Positions 26,436 to 33,562 of a DNA stretch of 64,000 bases are shown here, one piece after another (position 1 is the stretch's first letter; every line of letters starts with the position of its first letter). The stretch is from JAHEEM01 sp036396795. Its GTDB lineage: Bacteria; Pseudomonadota; Gammaproteobacteria; Steroidobacterales; Rariloculaceae. The position numbers and the translations under genes were made by a program. A model generated the notes under the pieces. It saw only the letters and a list, made by a program, of their open reading frames with translations. It ran no database searches and was not told the origin of the DNA. Where the stretch lies: assembly GCA_036396795.1 (NCBI GenBank), contig DASWKF010000128.1, positions 1 through 64,000 on the forward strand. The letters are read 5' to 3'.

Positions 26436-26446
26436 GACGATCCTCC

Positions 26447-27967
26447 TCAGAGATCCTGGCCCGAATAGGAACAGTTGAACGACTTGTTGCATAGCGGAAA
26501 GTCGGCGACGATGTTGCCCTCGATCGCGGCCTCGAGCAGCGGCCACTGAAACCACGACGGGTCGCGCAAGTGACAACGTGATACCGTTGCGTCCTGCGCG
26601 AGACTCAACCATATCAGCACGTCGCCGCGAAACCCTTCGATCAGCGCCATGCCTTCGCCGCTGCAGCGCGGAAGATCTACTCGTACGGCGCCGGACGGGA
26701 GTCGCTCAAGGATCTGATCGATGATCGCAAGACTCTGCTCGATCTCTCGGATTCGAATCCAAACGCGCGCGTTGACGTCGCCTTGATCCAGGACAGGTAT
26801 AGACAGCTCGAGATCGTGGTACGGCGGATAACCCGGCGTGCGGCGTGCGTCGAAGCTGCGTCCCGATGCGCGCCCGACATAGCCGCCGGCCGCATATTGT
26901 CGAGCGAGCTCGTGCTTCAACACGCCGGTCCCGACGGTTCGGTCCTGCAACGACGCCGTATTGTCGTAGAGCTCGATGAGCCCTGGAAAGCGATGCCGGA
27001 TCTCAGCAAGAAGTTCGCGGATCGTCTGCTCGCTGCGCGCGTCGATGTCGACGATGACGCCGCCAGGCACGATCAGATCGCGCATGAGCCGATGACCGAA
27101 GCAAGCGTCCGCGGCGCGAAGCACGCGCTCGCGCAAGATCCCGCAATGTGTATGCATGAGCGTAAAGGCCGCATCGTTGCAGATGGCGCCGATATCGCCC
27201 AAGTGATTCGCCAGACGTTCCAGCTCGGCCATCAGTGCACGCAACCAGTGAGCGCGCGACGGGGCCTCGATGCCAAGGGCCGCTTCAGCGGCACGCGCGA
27301 ACGCCAGCGCATAGGCGGCCGTGCTGTCGCCCGAGCAGCGGCCCGCGAGCACCGCCCCGCGGTCAAGGTCGGCGCCGATCATGAGGCGCTCAATGCCTTT
27401 ATGCACATACCCTAAACGCGCCTCGAGACGTACAACCGTTTCCCCGTTTGCCGAAAAGCGAAAATGCCCGGGCTCGATGATGCCCGCATGCACAGGCCCG
27501 ACCGGAATCTCGTGCAGGCTTTCTCCTTCGGCGGGCAAGAATCTGTAATACGGGCCCGAGGTCGTTGCGTTGCCGTCACTTCCGAGAGTGCGTCCGCCTG
27601 CGACCGGGCTTCGGCTGCCCCAGCGACCGTGATCGAGCCAAGGGCGTGTGTCCGCCAGGCCTCGCGGCTCCAGTCCCCAGAGATCGCGGATCGCTCGCTC
27701 GAGCCGCAACGCCGGCGGATGATGCTGGCCCAGGGATGGAAAGGCTCCCTCGTTGCAATCGAAACTAAGGACCGCGATCGCGTCGCCGTCGAGCACCGCG
27801 GCGTGCACTACGGCGTTGCCGGCCCACAGTCCGAGCAGGCTCCAGTGGCCGGCGGCAAGCCGGTCCGAGGCGAGCCGCCAGGTTTCCTCATCGACGCCGA
27901 TTCGCGGCCATGGACGATGCCGCTCCGCGTGCGGGCTTCGATTGATCAGACTGAGCAGTGCAGACAT
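26447..27967 (-). CDS. hyfG: Hyf/Ehr complex large subunit, fused NuoC-NuoD-like, lacking NiFe cysteines
   Basis: The 506-residue protein fuses a 30-kDa (NuoC-like) domain (about 1-140, ending LERAIRDLWGLEPRGL and DHGRWG) to a 49-kDa (NuoD, hydrogenase large subunit-like) domain (about 150-506). GPVHAGIIEPGHFRF and RLGYVHKGIERL are family landmarks. In a [NiFe] hydrogenase the next motif is R-x-C-G-x-C and the C-terminus has D-P-C-x-x-C. Here they read GRCSGDS (only C211) and DPSWFQ (D469-P470-S471), so the metal site cannot form. Two late cysteines (C493, C499) are outside the usual positions. The protein therefore resembles energy-converting-hydrogenase-related (Ehr) large subunits. It lies 16 nt after hyfF. 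Confidence 0.93.
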   Translation of the reverse strand: MSALLSLINRSPHAERHRPWPRIGVDEETWRLASDRLAAGHWSLLGLWAGNAVVHAAVLDGDAIAVLSFDCNEGAFPSLGQHHPPALRLERAIRDLWGLEPRGLADTRPWLDHGRWGSRSPVAGGRTLGSDGNATTSGPYYRFLPAEGESLHEIPVGPVHAGIIEPGHFRFSANGETVVRLEARLGYVHKGIERLMIGADLDRGAVLAGRCSGDSTAAYALAFARAAEAALGIEAPSRAHWLRALMAELERLANHLGDIGAICNDAAFTLMHTHCGILRERVLRAADACFGHRLMRDLIVPGGVIVDIDARSEQTIRELLAEIRHRFPGLIELYDNTASLQDRTVGTGVLKHELARQYAAGGYVGRASGRSFDARRTPGYPPYHDLELSIPVLDQGDVNARVWIRIREIEQSLAIIDQILERLPSGAVRVDLPRCSGEGMALIEGFRGDVLIWLSLAQDATVSRCHLRDPSWFQWPLLEAAIEGNIVADFPLCNKSFNCSYSGQDL

Positions 27968-27983
27968 GATTTCGGAGCTCGAA

Positions 27984-29423
27984 TCATCCGAGCAGGCTTG
28001 CGACGTGCTGAAACCAGGCCACGAGCGGAGCGGGCAGGAAAATGCCGGCCACGAGCACGAGGCCCAGATGCGCGAACATCGGGGCGTAGGAAGCTTTCGC
28101 CGGCGCCGTGCTGCCGCGTGGTTCGCCGAAAGCGAGCCCGTTGAGGCGCGCCAACAATGCGCCGAGGGCGACGATCAAGCCGAGCACGAGTGGCACCGCC
28201 AGCCATGGTGCACGCGCAAACGTGGAAGTCACGATCAGAAACTCGGTCATGAAAATCCCGAGCGGCGGCAATCCGACAATCGCAATGACACCGAGTGTGA
28301 GACCCCAACCGAGCCATGGGTGCGTGACCGTCAGACCCCCGATATCCGCGATCTTTTGCGTTCCTTTCACTTGTGCGATGTGCCCTACGGCGAAAAAGAT
28401 GGCGGACTTCGTCAGGCTGTGCATCACCATGTGCAGAAGACCGGCAAAGTTGGCGAGCGGCCCGCCGATGCCGAAAGCGAAGGCGATGATCCCCATGTGC
28501 TCGATCGATGAGTAGGCGAACAGACGCTTCACGTCGCCTCGGCGGTAGAGCATGAAGGAGGCAAAAATCAGAGACGTGAGACCCATCGTAATCAGCAGTG
28601 GGCCCGGCGCGATCGCGCCGGCGTTGCCGGCGAGCAGCATCTTGAAACGCAGCACGGCATAGAGCGCGACATTGAGCAGCAACCCGGAAAGCACCGCAGA
28701 AATCGGTGTCGGGCCTTCGGCATGTGCATCGGGCAGCCAGGCATGCAGCGGAGCGAGCCCGACCTTGGTCCCGTACCCCAGCAACAGGAACACGAACGCG
28801 ACGTTGAGCAACGCGGGATCGAATTCCGCGACGCGCTCAATCAGCACGGTCCAGACCATGCCGTTCAGGCCTTCACCGACGACGGGTTGCGCCGCCAGGT
28901 AGACGAGGATGGTGCCGAATAGCGCCAGCGCAATGCCCACGCTGCCCAATATGAAGTACTTCCAGGCAGCCTCGAGCGCTTCATGCGTACGGTAGATGCC
29001 AACCATCAAGACCGTCGTGAGCGTCGCGAGCTCGATCGCTACCCACATCAAGCCGATGTTGTTCGCAACGAGCGCCAGGTTCATTGCGAATATCAACACT
29101 TGATACATGGCATGGTAGAACCGCAGGTAAAGCGGCGTGAGCTTGCCGATCGCAAGCTCGTGACCGATGTAGCTCGCGCTGAACACGCTCGTCGTGAAGG
29201 CCACGAACGTGTTCAGCACGACGAAAACGATATTGAAGTCGTCGACGAACAGATAGGAGCCGGGAACGCCCGGTTCGACGACAAACAGCGACAGCGCGGC
29301 CACCAGCGTCAGCAGCGACGCGACTACGCTCAGCTGCGACGTCAGCCGATATCCCGGCAACAACGCGAGCAGCGCGGCCGCACAGACCGGGATCAACAGG
29401 ATCAGCGCCACCGGATCGATCAT
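27984..29423 (-). CDS. hyfF: Hyf/Ehr complex antiporter-like subunit, HyfF
   Basis: The protein has about 479 residues and 14 transmembrane helices of the Mrp/NuoL-M-N type. It contains the conserved glutamate of helix 5 (WVAIELATL), the GYGTKVGLAPLHAWLPDAHAE broken-helix motif with its lysine, and the FAYSSIEHMGI segment. It should form one proton or sodium half-channel. I chose ATG 29423, which has GAGG 7 nt upstream; a GTG at 29435 overlaps the hyfE TGA and would add four residues. Part of a tightly overlapping operon. Confidence 0.93.
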   Translation of the reverse strand: MIDPVALILLIPVCAAALLALLPGYRLTSQLSVVASLLTLVAALSLFVVEPGVPGSYLFVDDFNIVFVVLNTFVAFTTSVFSASYIGHELAIGKLTPLYLRFYHAMYQVLIFAMNLALVANNIGLMWVAIELATLTTVLMVGIYRTHEALEAAWKYFILGSVGIALALFGTILVYLAAQPVVGEGLNGMVWTVLIERVAEFDPALLNVAFVFLLLGYGTKVGLAPLHAWLPDAHAEGPTPISAVLSGLLLNVALYAVLRFKMLLAGNAGAIAPGPLLITMGLTSLIFASFMLYRRGDVKRLFAYSSIEHMGIIAFAFGIGGPLANFAGLLHMVMHSLTKSAIFFAVGHIAQVKGTQKIADIGGLTVTHPWLGWGLTLGVIAIVGLPPLGIFMTEFLIVTSTFARAPWLAVPLVLGLIVALGALLARLNGLAFGEPRGSTAPAKASYAPMFAHLGLVLVAGIFLPAPLVAWFQHVASLLG

Positions 29424-29431
29424 GAGAATCC

Positions 29432-30094
29432 TCACAAACGTTCTCCGCGATGCTGGTCGAGCACATGCACGTCCACGCTGTCGAAGCGCTCGCGAATACG
29501 AAACAGGAAGATGCCGATGACCACGAAGGCGATCAATATCGAAAACGCGACGCTGAACTCGACAACCAGGGGCATGCCCCTCGCACCGGTGGCGGCCAGC
29601 ACCAGACCATTCTCCAGCGACATGAATCCGACAACCTGGCTCACGGCATTGCGCCGCGACACCATGAGCAGCAAGCCGAGCAGAATGACCGCCAGCGCAA
29701 ACGCGAGATCTTGGCGCGCCAGAGGATCGGCCTCCGCCGTGACCTGCAACATTACGACCATCGATAGCGCGACGAGCGCGATGCCGGCCAGCATCGTCAA
29801 CCCGATACCGCCCACGGTTTCTATCTCACGATGAATGCCGAGGCGCTGAATGATCCGGTGGAGCGCGACGGGGATGACGATCGCCTTGAAAACGAGCGCG
29901 ATTGCGGCCGTTATGTACAAGTGCGGCGCATCTTGAATGAACGCTTGCCACGCGACGGAGCATGCAAGCATGAAGGCGTGCAGAGCAAAAGTGTTCAACA
30001 GCGCATAGAGGCGGTCCTGGTAGAGCTGAATGAAGCTGATCAGCACGAGGCTCGCCGCAAGCATATGCGCGATCTCGAACACCAAGCCGTTCAC
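29432..30094 (-). CDS. hyfE: Hyf/Ehr complex membrane subunit, HyfE (NuoK-containing)
   Basis: The 220-residue protein begins at a GTG (30094) that overlaps the TAG of hyfC, as expected for coupled translation; the long upstream frame is antisense noise. Six or seven helices are present. The C-terminal half, including AVSQVVGFMSLENGLVLAA, corresponds to NuoK with its membrane glutamate. The tail FRIRERFDSVDVHVLDQHRGERL matches HyfE tails. It is one of the proton-pathway subunits beside the HyfC quinone-type subunit. Confidence 0.9.
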   Translation of the reverse strand: MNGLVFEIAHMLAASLVLISFIQLYQDRLYALLNTFALHAFMLACSVAWQAFIQDAPHLYITAAIALVFKAIVIPVALHRIIQRLGIHREIETVGGIGLTMLAGIALVALSMVVMLQVTAEADPLARQDLAFALAVILLGLLLMVSRRNAVSQVVGFMSLENGLVLAATGARGMPLVVEFSVAFSILIAFVVIGIFLFRIRERFDSVDVHVLDQHRGERL

Positions 30095-31050
30095 TAAAGA
30101 CTCCTCGACAGGAATAGTAGAAGCGTGCCCAGCAATCCGAGCATGAGTGCCGCCCCGAGGAACTCGGGTACGCGAAACACGCGCATCTTGGCGACGATGA
30201 TCTCGAAAAGCGCCAGCAGCGTCCCGCCCGCTGCGAGCTTGCCGAGATAGCTCGTGAGCCCGACCGCAAAGGCGGCCGGGCCCATGCTCGGCGTCGCAAG
30301 CCCCCAAGGTGCAAACAGGCATGCGAGTAAGGACAGATAGAGCAGCAGCTTCATCGAGGCGGCGAGCTCGATCATCGCGAGATGGCGGCCCGAGTATTCG
30401 AGCACCATGGCTTCGTGAACCATCGTCAACTCTAAATGCGTTGCCGGATTGTCGACCGGAATTCGGCCATTCTCGGCAATGCCGACCATGACCAGCGCGA
30501 TCAGCGCCAAACCGACGGAGACCCGTAAGCCGGCTTCGGGCGACGCCATGAACTCCGCGACGTAGGATAACTGTGTCGAGCCCGCGACGAGCGCGAGCGT
30601 GAAAACAATGAGCAGCATGGCCGGCTCCGCGATCGAAGCGATCATCACTTCGCGGCTCGATCCGATGCCGCCGAAGCTCGTGCCTACGTCGAGACCCGCG
30701 AGCGCGAGGAAGAACCGGGCGCTCCCGAGCAAGGCGATGATCGCGATGAGATCGGCCGTCCAGCTGAACATGAGGCCGGACGCGAAGGTCGGCACGAGAG
30801 AAGCGGCGACCCATGTGACGGCAAAAATCAGGTAGGGAGTGACGCGGAATAGCCACGAAGCGTTTTCGGCGAGGACAACCTCCTTGCGCAATAAACGATA
30901 CAGATCCCGATAAGGCTGTATGACCGATGGACCGCGCCGGCGCTGCAGACGCGCTTTGATCTTGCGGACGAAACCCGTGAGCAACGGTGCCGCCAGCAGC
31001 ACGAGCGCCATCTGCAGGCCATGCACGAGAAGTCCGGCGATTAGAGCCAT
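30094..31050 (-). CDS. hyfC: Hyf/Ehr complex membrane subunit, HyfC (NuoH-like)
   Basis: The 318-residue protein starts at ATG 31050, overlapping the end of hyfB by 10 nt. Eight helices are visible with NuoH/HyfC motifs: LQRRRGPSVIQPYRDLYRLLRKE near the N-terminus and IAENGRIPVDNPATHLELTMVHEAM, the acidic loop that links the peripheral arm to the membrane arm. This is the site where electron transfer is coupled to ion movement in complex I relatives. Confidence 0.94.
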   Translation of the reverse strand: MALIAGLLVHGLQMALVLLAAPLLTGFVRKIKARLQRRRGPSVIQPYRDLYRLLRKEVVLAENASWLFRVTPYLIFAVTWVAASLVPTFASGLMFSWTADLIAIIALLGSARFFLALAGLDVGTSFGGIGSSREVMIASIAEPAMLLIVFTLALVAGSTQLSYVAEFMASPEAGLRVSVGLALIALVMVGIAENGRIPVDNPATHLELTMVHEAMVLEYSGRHLAMIELAASMKLLLYLSLLACLFAPWGLATPSMGPAAFAVGLTSYLGKLAAGGTLLALFEIIVAKMRVFRVPEFLGAALMLGLLGTLLLFLSRSL

Positions 31051-33053
31051 ATTGCGATGACCAGCAGCAGCGTGACGAGCGTGAGGAATACCAGACCCAA
31101 GTAGCGACGAATCGTCAGAAACTGAAAATGGTTGAGGCGCGTTGCGGTGGCGCTCACGACACCCGCGATCGGCAGATAGAACGCCTCCCAAACGAGGTCG
31201 CGCAGCTCCACGTGGAGGCGGGCTGGCCGCGGATCGCCGGGCGGCGGCAGCTCCACCTGCTCGCGTGCGCGAAAGACGAGCGTGCCGAACACGCGGCGGA
31301 TTGGTTGTGCGAAGCTGCCGGCCGTGTACTGTGTCCGCGTGCTCGAATCGGGAAAACCGCAATCCCACGCCGGCGCGCGGCGCAGCGCCCGCGACGCGAA
31401 GCGATGAACCACCAGGGCCGCGAACGAGGCGGAAAATGCGACGAACACGAAAACGAGCAGGCCGTTGTACGAGCTTCGTGCCTCGGCGATGGGCACGATC
31501 GAGAGCCACGCGATGTCTGCTTGTGCGGGCATGCGCTCGCCGACCATCGACACGGTAACCGGCGCGAGGGCGTCGATCACGAAGCCGGGCAGTATGCCCG
31601 CAAGCAGACAGAGGCTTGCGAGACCGAACATGGCCGTGAGCGAAAAGCGATCCACTTCGCCTGCGGTCTCGGCGGCCGAGGACCGAGGCCGGCCCAGAAA
31701 GGTGATTCCGAAAGCCTTCACGAAGCAGGCCGCGGCAAGAGCAGCGGAAAGCGCGAGCAACCCACCGACGGCCGGAACCATGAATTTCAATCCCCACTGT
31801 GGCAGCTCAGGGCTCTGCAAGATCGCCTGGAACGTCAACCATTCCGAAGCGAAGCCGTTCAGCGGCGGGAGCGCGGAGATCGCGACGCACCCGACGAGAA
31901 ACGTAAAGCTCGTGTATGGCATACGCCGAATGAGGCCGCCGAGCAACTCCATGTCGCGCTGGCCCGTCGACGTCAAGACGGCACCGGCGCCGAAAAACAG
32001 CAAGCTCTTGAATAGCGAGTGATTGAGCACGTGAAACAAGGCGGCGGTCAGCGCGAGCGCCGCCGCCGCCCTCATGCCGTTCGCCTGAAATGCGAGCGCG
32101 AGCCCGAGGCCGATGAAAATGATGCCGATGTTCTCGACCGTATGATAGGCCAGCAACCGCTTGAGATCGTGCTGCATCAGCGCGTAGAGCACGCCGAGCA
32201 CGGACGTGCCGCCGCCGATGAAGAGCACGACTATGCTCTGCCACCAGCCGGATCCGTCGAGCAGGTCGAACGCGACGCGCACAAAAGCATAGACCGCGAC
32301 TTTGGTCATGACCCCGCTCATGAGCGCCGAGACGTGGCTTGGTGCGGCCGGATGCGCCAGCGGCAACCAGACGTGCAGGGGCACGAGGCCGGCTTTCGAG
32401 CCCGCCCCGATCAGAACGAGCATCAGCGCAAGCGTATTCACGAACGGCGTCTGGGCGCTCTCGCGTATCGCTGCGAATCCATAGGCCCCATCGGGCCCTG
32501 CCAGCAGCCCGAATGCGAGGAGCAGAGTCAGCGTGCCGAAGCTCGCCATCACGAGATAAATGTAGGCGGCGCGTACGTTCTCCTCGATGCGGTGATGAGC
32601 CATGACCAGCGCCCAGGAGGCCAGCGACATGAATTCCCAGCACAGAAGAAAGGTGAAAGCGTCGTCGGCGAGCACGACGAGATTCATCCCCGCAAGGAAT
32701 GCCGGGAAGAAGGGCAGAACACGTCCCGGGAACGGCTCGTGCGCGCCGTAGCCGAGCGCGTAGAGACTCGCGCTTACGCCGCCGAGATTGACGACGGCGA
32801 GAAACAGCGCGGCGAGGGCGTCCAATCTGAAATGGGCGCCGAGCCACGGCAATCCGAGCGGCAGAGTCAAGGTCGTGGGGGAGGATAGGCCGACGAAATG
32901 CGCGAGCGCCGCTGCGAGCACGATTGCCGATGCCACGAGGCTTGCGCCATAGACGATAGTCGACGCCCCGGCGCGTCGTGCGATCCCTACCGCGAGCACT
33001 GCAGCGCCGAGAAGGACGCCAACACAGGACAGCCCCACGGTCACTAACTGCAT
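31041..33053 (-). CDS. hyfB: Hyf/Ehr complex antiporter-like subunit, HyfB
   Basis: The 670-residue protein has the NuoL/M-type antiporter core with about 14 helices plus a long C-terminal extension. Landmarks are the helix-5 glutamate (LLCWEFMSLASW), AGSKAGLVPLHVWLPLAHPAAPSHVSAL, LAYHTVENIGI and the HyfB-specific tail motif WDCGFPDSSTRTQYTAGSFAQP. It forms an ion channel distal to the redox arm. The start lies 20 nt after the XRE regulator, so the regulator and complex are one transcript. Confidence 0.94.
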   Translation of the reverse strand: MQLVTVGLSCVGVLLGAAVLAVGIARRAGASTIVYGASLVASAIVLAAALAHFVGLSSPTTLTLPLGLPWLGAHFRLDALAALFLAVVNLGGVSASLYALGYGAHEPFPGRVLPFFPAFLAGMNLVVLADDAFTFLLCWEFMSLASWALVMAHHRIEENVRAAYIYLVMASFGTLTLLLAFGLLAGPDGAYGFAAIRESAQTPFVNTLALMLVLIGAGSKAGLVPLHVWLPLAHPAAPSHVSALMSGVMTKVAVYAFVRVAFDLLDGSGWWQSIVVLFIGGGTSVLGVLYALMQHDLKRLLAYHTVENIGIIFIGLGLALAFQANGMRAAAALALTAALFHVLNHSLFKSLLFFGAGAVLTSTGQRDMELLGGLIRRMPYTSFTFLVGCVAISALPPLNGFASEWLTFQAILQSPELPQWGLKFMVPAVGGLLALSAALAAACFVKAFGITFLGRPRSSAAETAGEVDRFSLTAMFGLASLCLLAGILPGFVIDALAPVTVSMVGERMPAQADIAWLSIVPIAEARSSYNGLLVFVFVAFSASFAALVVHRFASRALRRAPAWDCGFPDSSTRTQYTAGSFAQPIRRVFGTLVFRAREQVELPPPGDPRPARLHVELRDLVWEAFYLPIAGVVSATATRLNHFQFLTIRRYLGLVFLTLVTLLLVIAIWL

Positions 33054-33072
33054 CCGTGCATCGCTCCAGCCG

Positions 33073-33330
33073 CTACCTTAGAAGTCGCACGCCGCGTCCA
33101 CCGGCCTTGCTCTCCGCGCCTTCGCCGATGAGCTCTATCCCAGCGGCATTGAGCGCCTCGATCACCTTCACGAGCGATTCGACGTTGCCTCGGATCACGC
33201 CGTCGCTTGCTTCCATGCGCTGAATGGTCGGCACGGACAAGCTGGCCGCTTCGGCGAGCGCGCGTTGGTCGATTCCAAGCAGAGCCCGGGCGGCTCGCAA
33301 TTGTGTGCTCGTGATCAAGACCCCGTCCAT
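33073..33330 (-). CDS. XRE-family HTH regulator at the head of the hyf-like operon
   Basis: The 85-residue protein is a compact Cro/C1-type helix-turn-helix: LRAARALLGIDQRALAEAAS, then VPTIQRMEAS and a tail IEALNAAGIELIGEG. The tail pattern is typical of small XRE proteins that act as dimers without an effector domain. It precedes hyfB by 20 nt and sits just after a good promoter, so autoregulation of the operon is likely but not proven. No ribosome site stands out before its ATG. Confidence 0.87.
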   Translation of the reverse strand: MDGVLITSTQLRAARALLGIDQRALAEAASLSVPTIQRMEASDGVIRGNVESLVKVIEALNAAGIELIGEGAESKAGGRGVRLLR

Positions 33331-33366
33331 GCATCCGTCAAAGGTGGATTAGCATGTTTCACGCAT

Positions 33367-33394
33367 CTTATAGGATATATAAAACACGTGTAAA
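33367..33394 (-). promoter_or_regulatory. Sigma-70-type promoter for the XRE-hyf-cytochrome operon
   Basis: On the minus strand TTTACA (33394-33389) and TATAAG (33372-33367) are separated by 16 bp, close to the sigma-70 consensus, in an AT-rich stretch unusual for this window. The predicted start of transcription is about 30 nt before the XRE gene. CATCTT at 33364-33369 and AAGATG at 33393-33398 are complementary and flank the promoter, a possible operator for the XRE protein. The rest of the 232-nt gap to the TonB receptor gene holds nothing recognisable. Confidence 0.55.
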
Positions 33395-33562
33395 GATGTT
33401 AGACATATCATTAACCCGGTCCCAGGGTTGTTGAGAGGTGGTGTCCGGCCTACGCCCTGCTCGGCTTCAGCACCTGCCGCGTGAAGCGAAGCTAGACGCG
33501 CCGAGCTCGGATCTTGCGAGCGACGCAGACCAGGGATGCGCCGCTCGCAGCGGCGCCGGCGA

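Noticed and set aside
25911..33053. Functional [NiFe] hydrogenase 4 or formate hydrogenlyase
   Set aside because: The nickel-binding cysteines are absent in the large subunit, and no ferredoxin subunits, formate dehydrogenase or maturation genes are present in the window.
31041..33053. DAB-type inorganic carbon transporter (DabB-like antiporter subunit)
   Set aside because: No DabA (DUF2309) partner is nearby and the neighbours are a full set of Hyf-type subunits.
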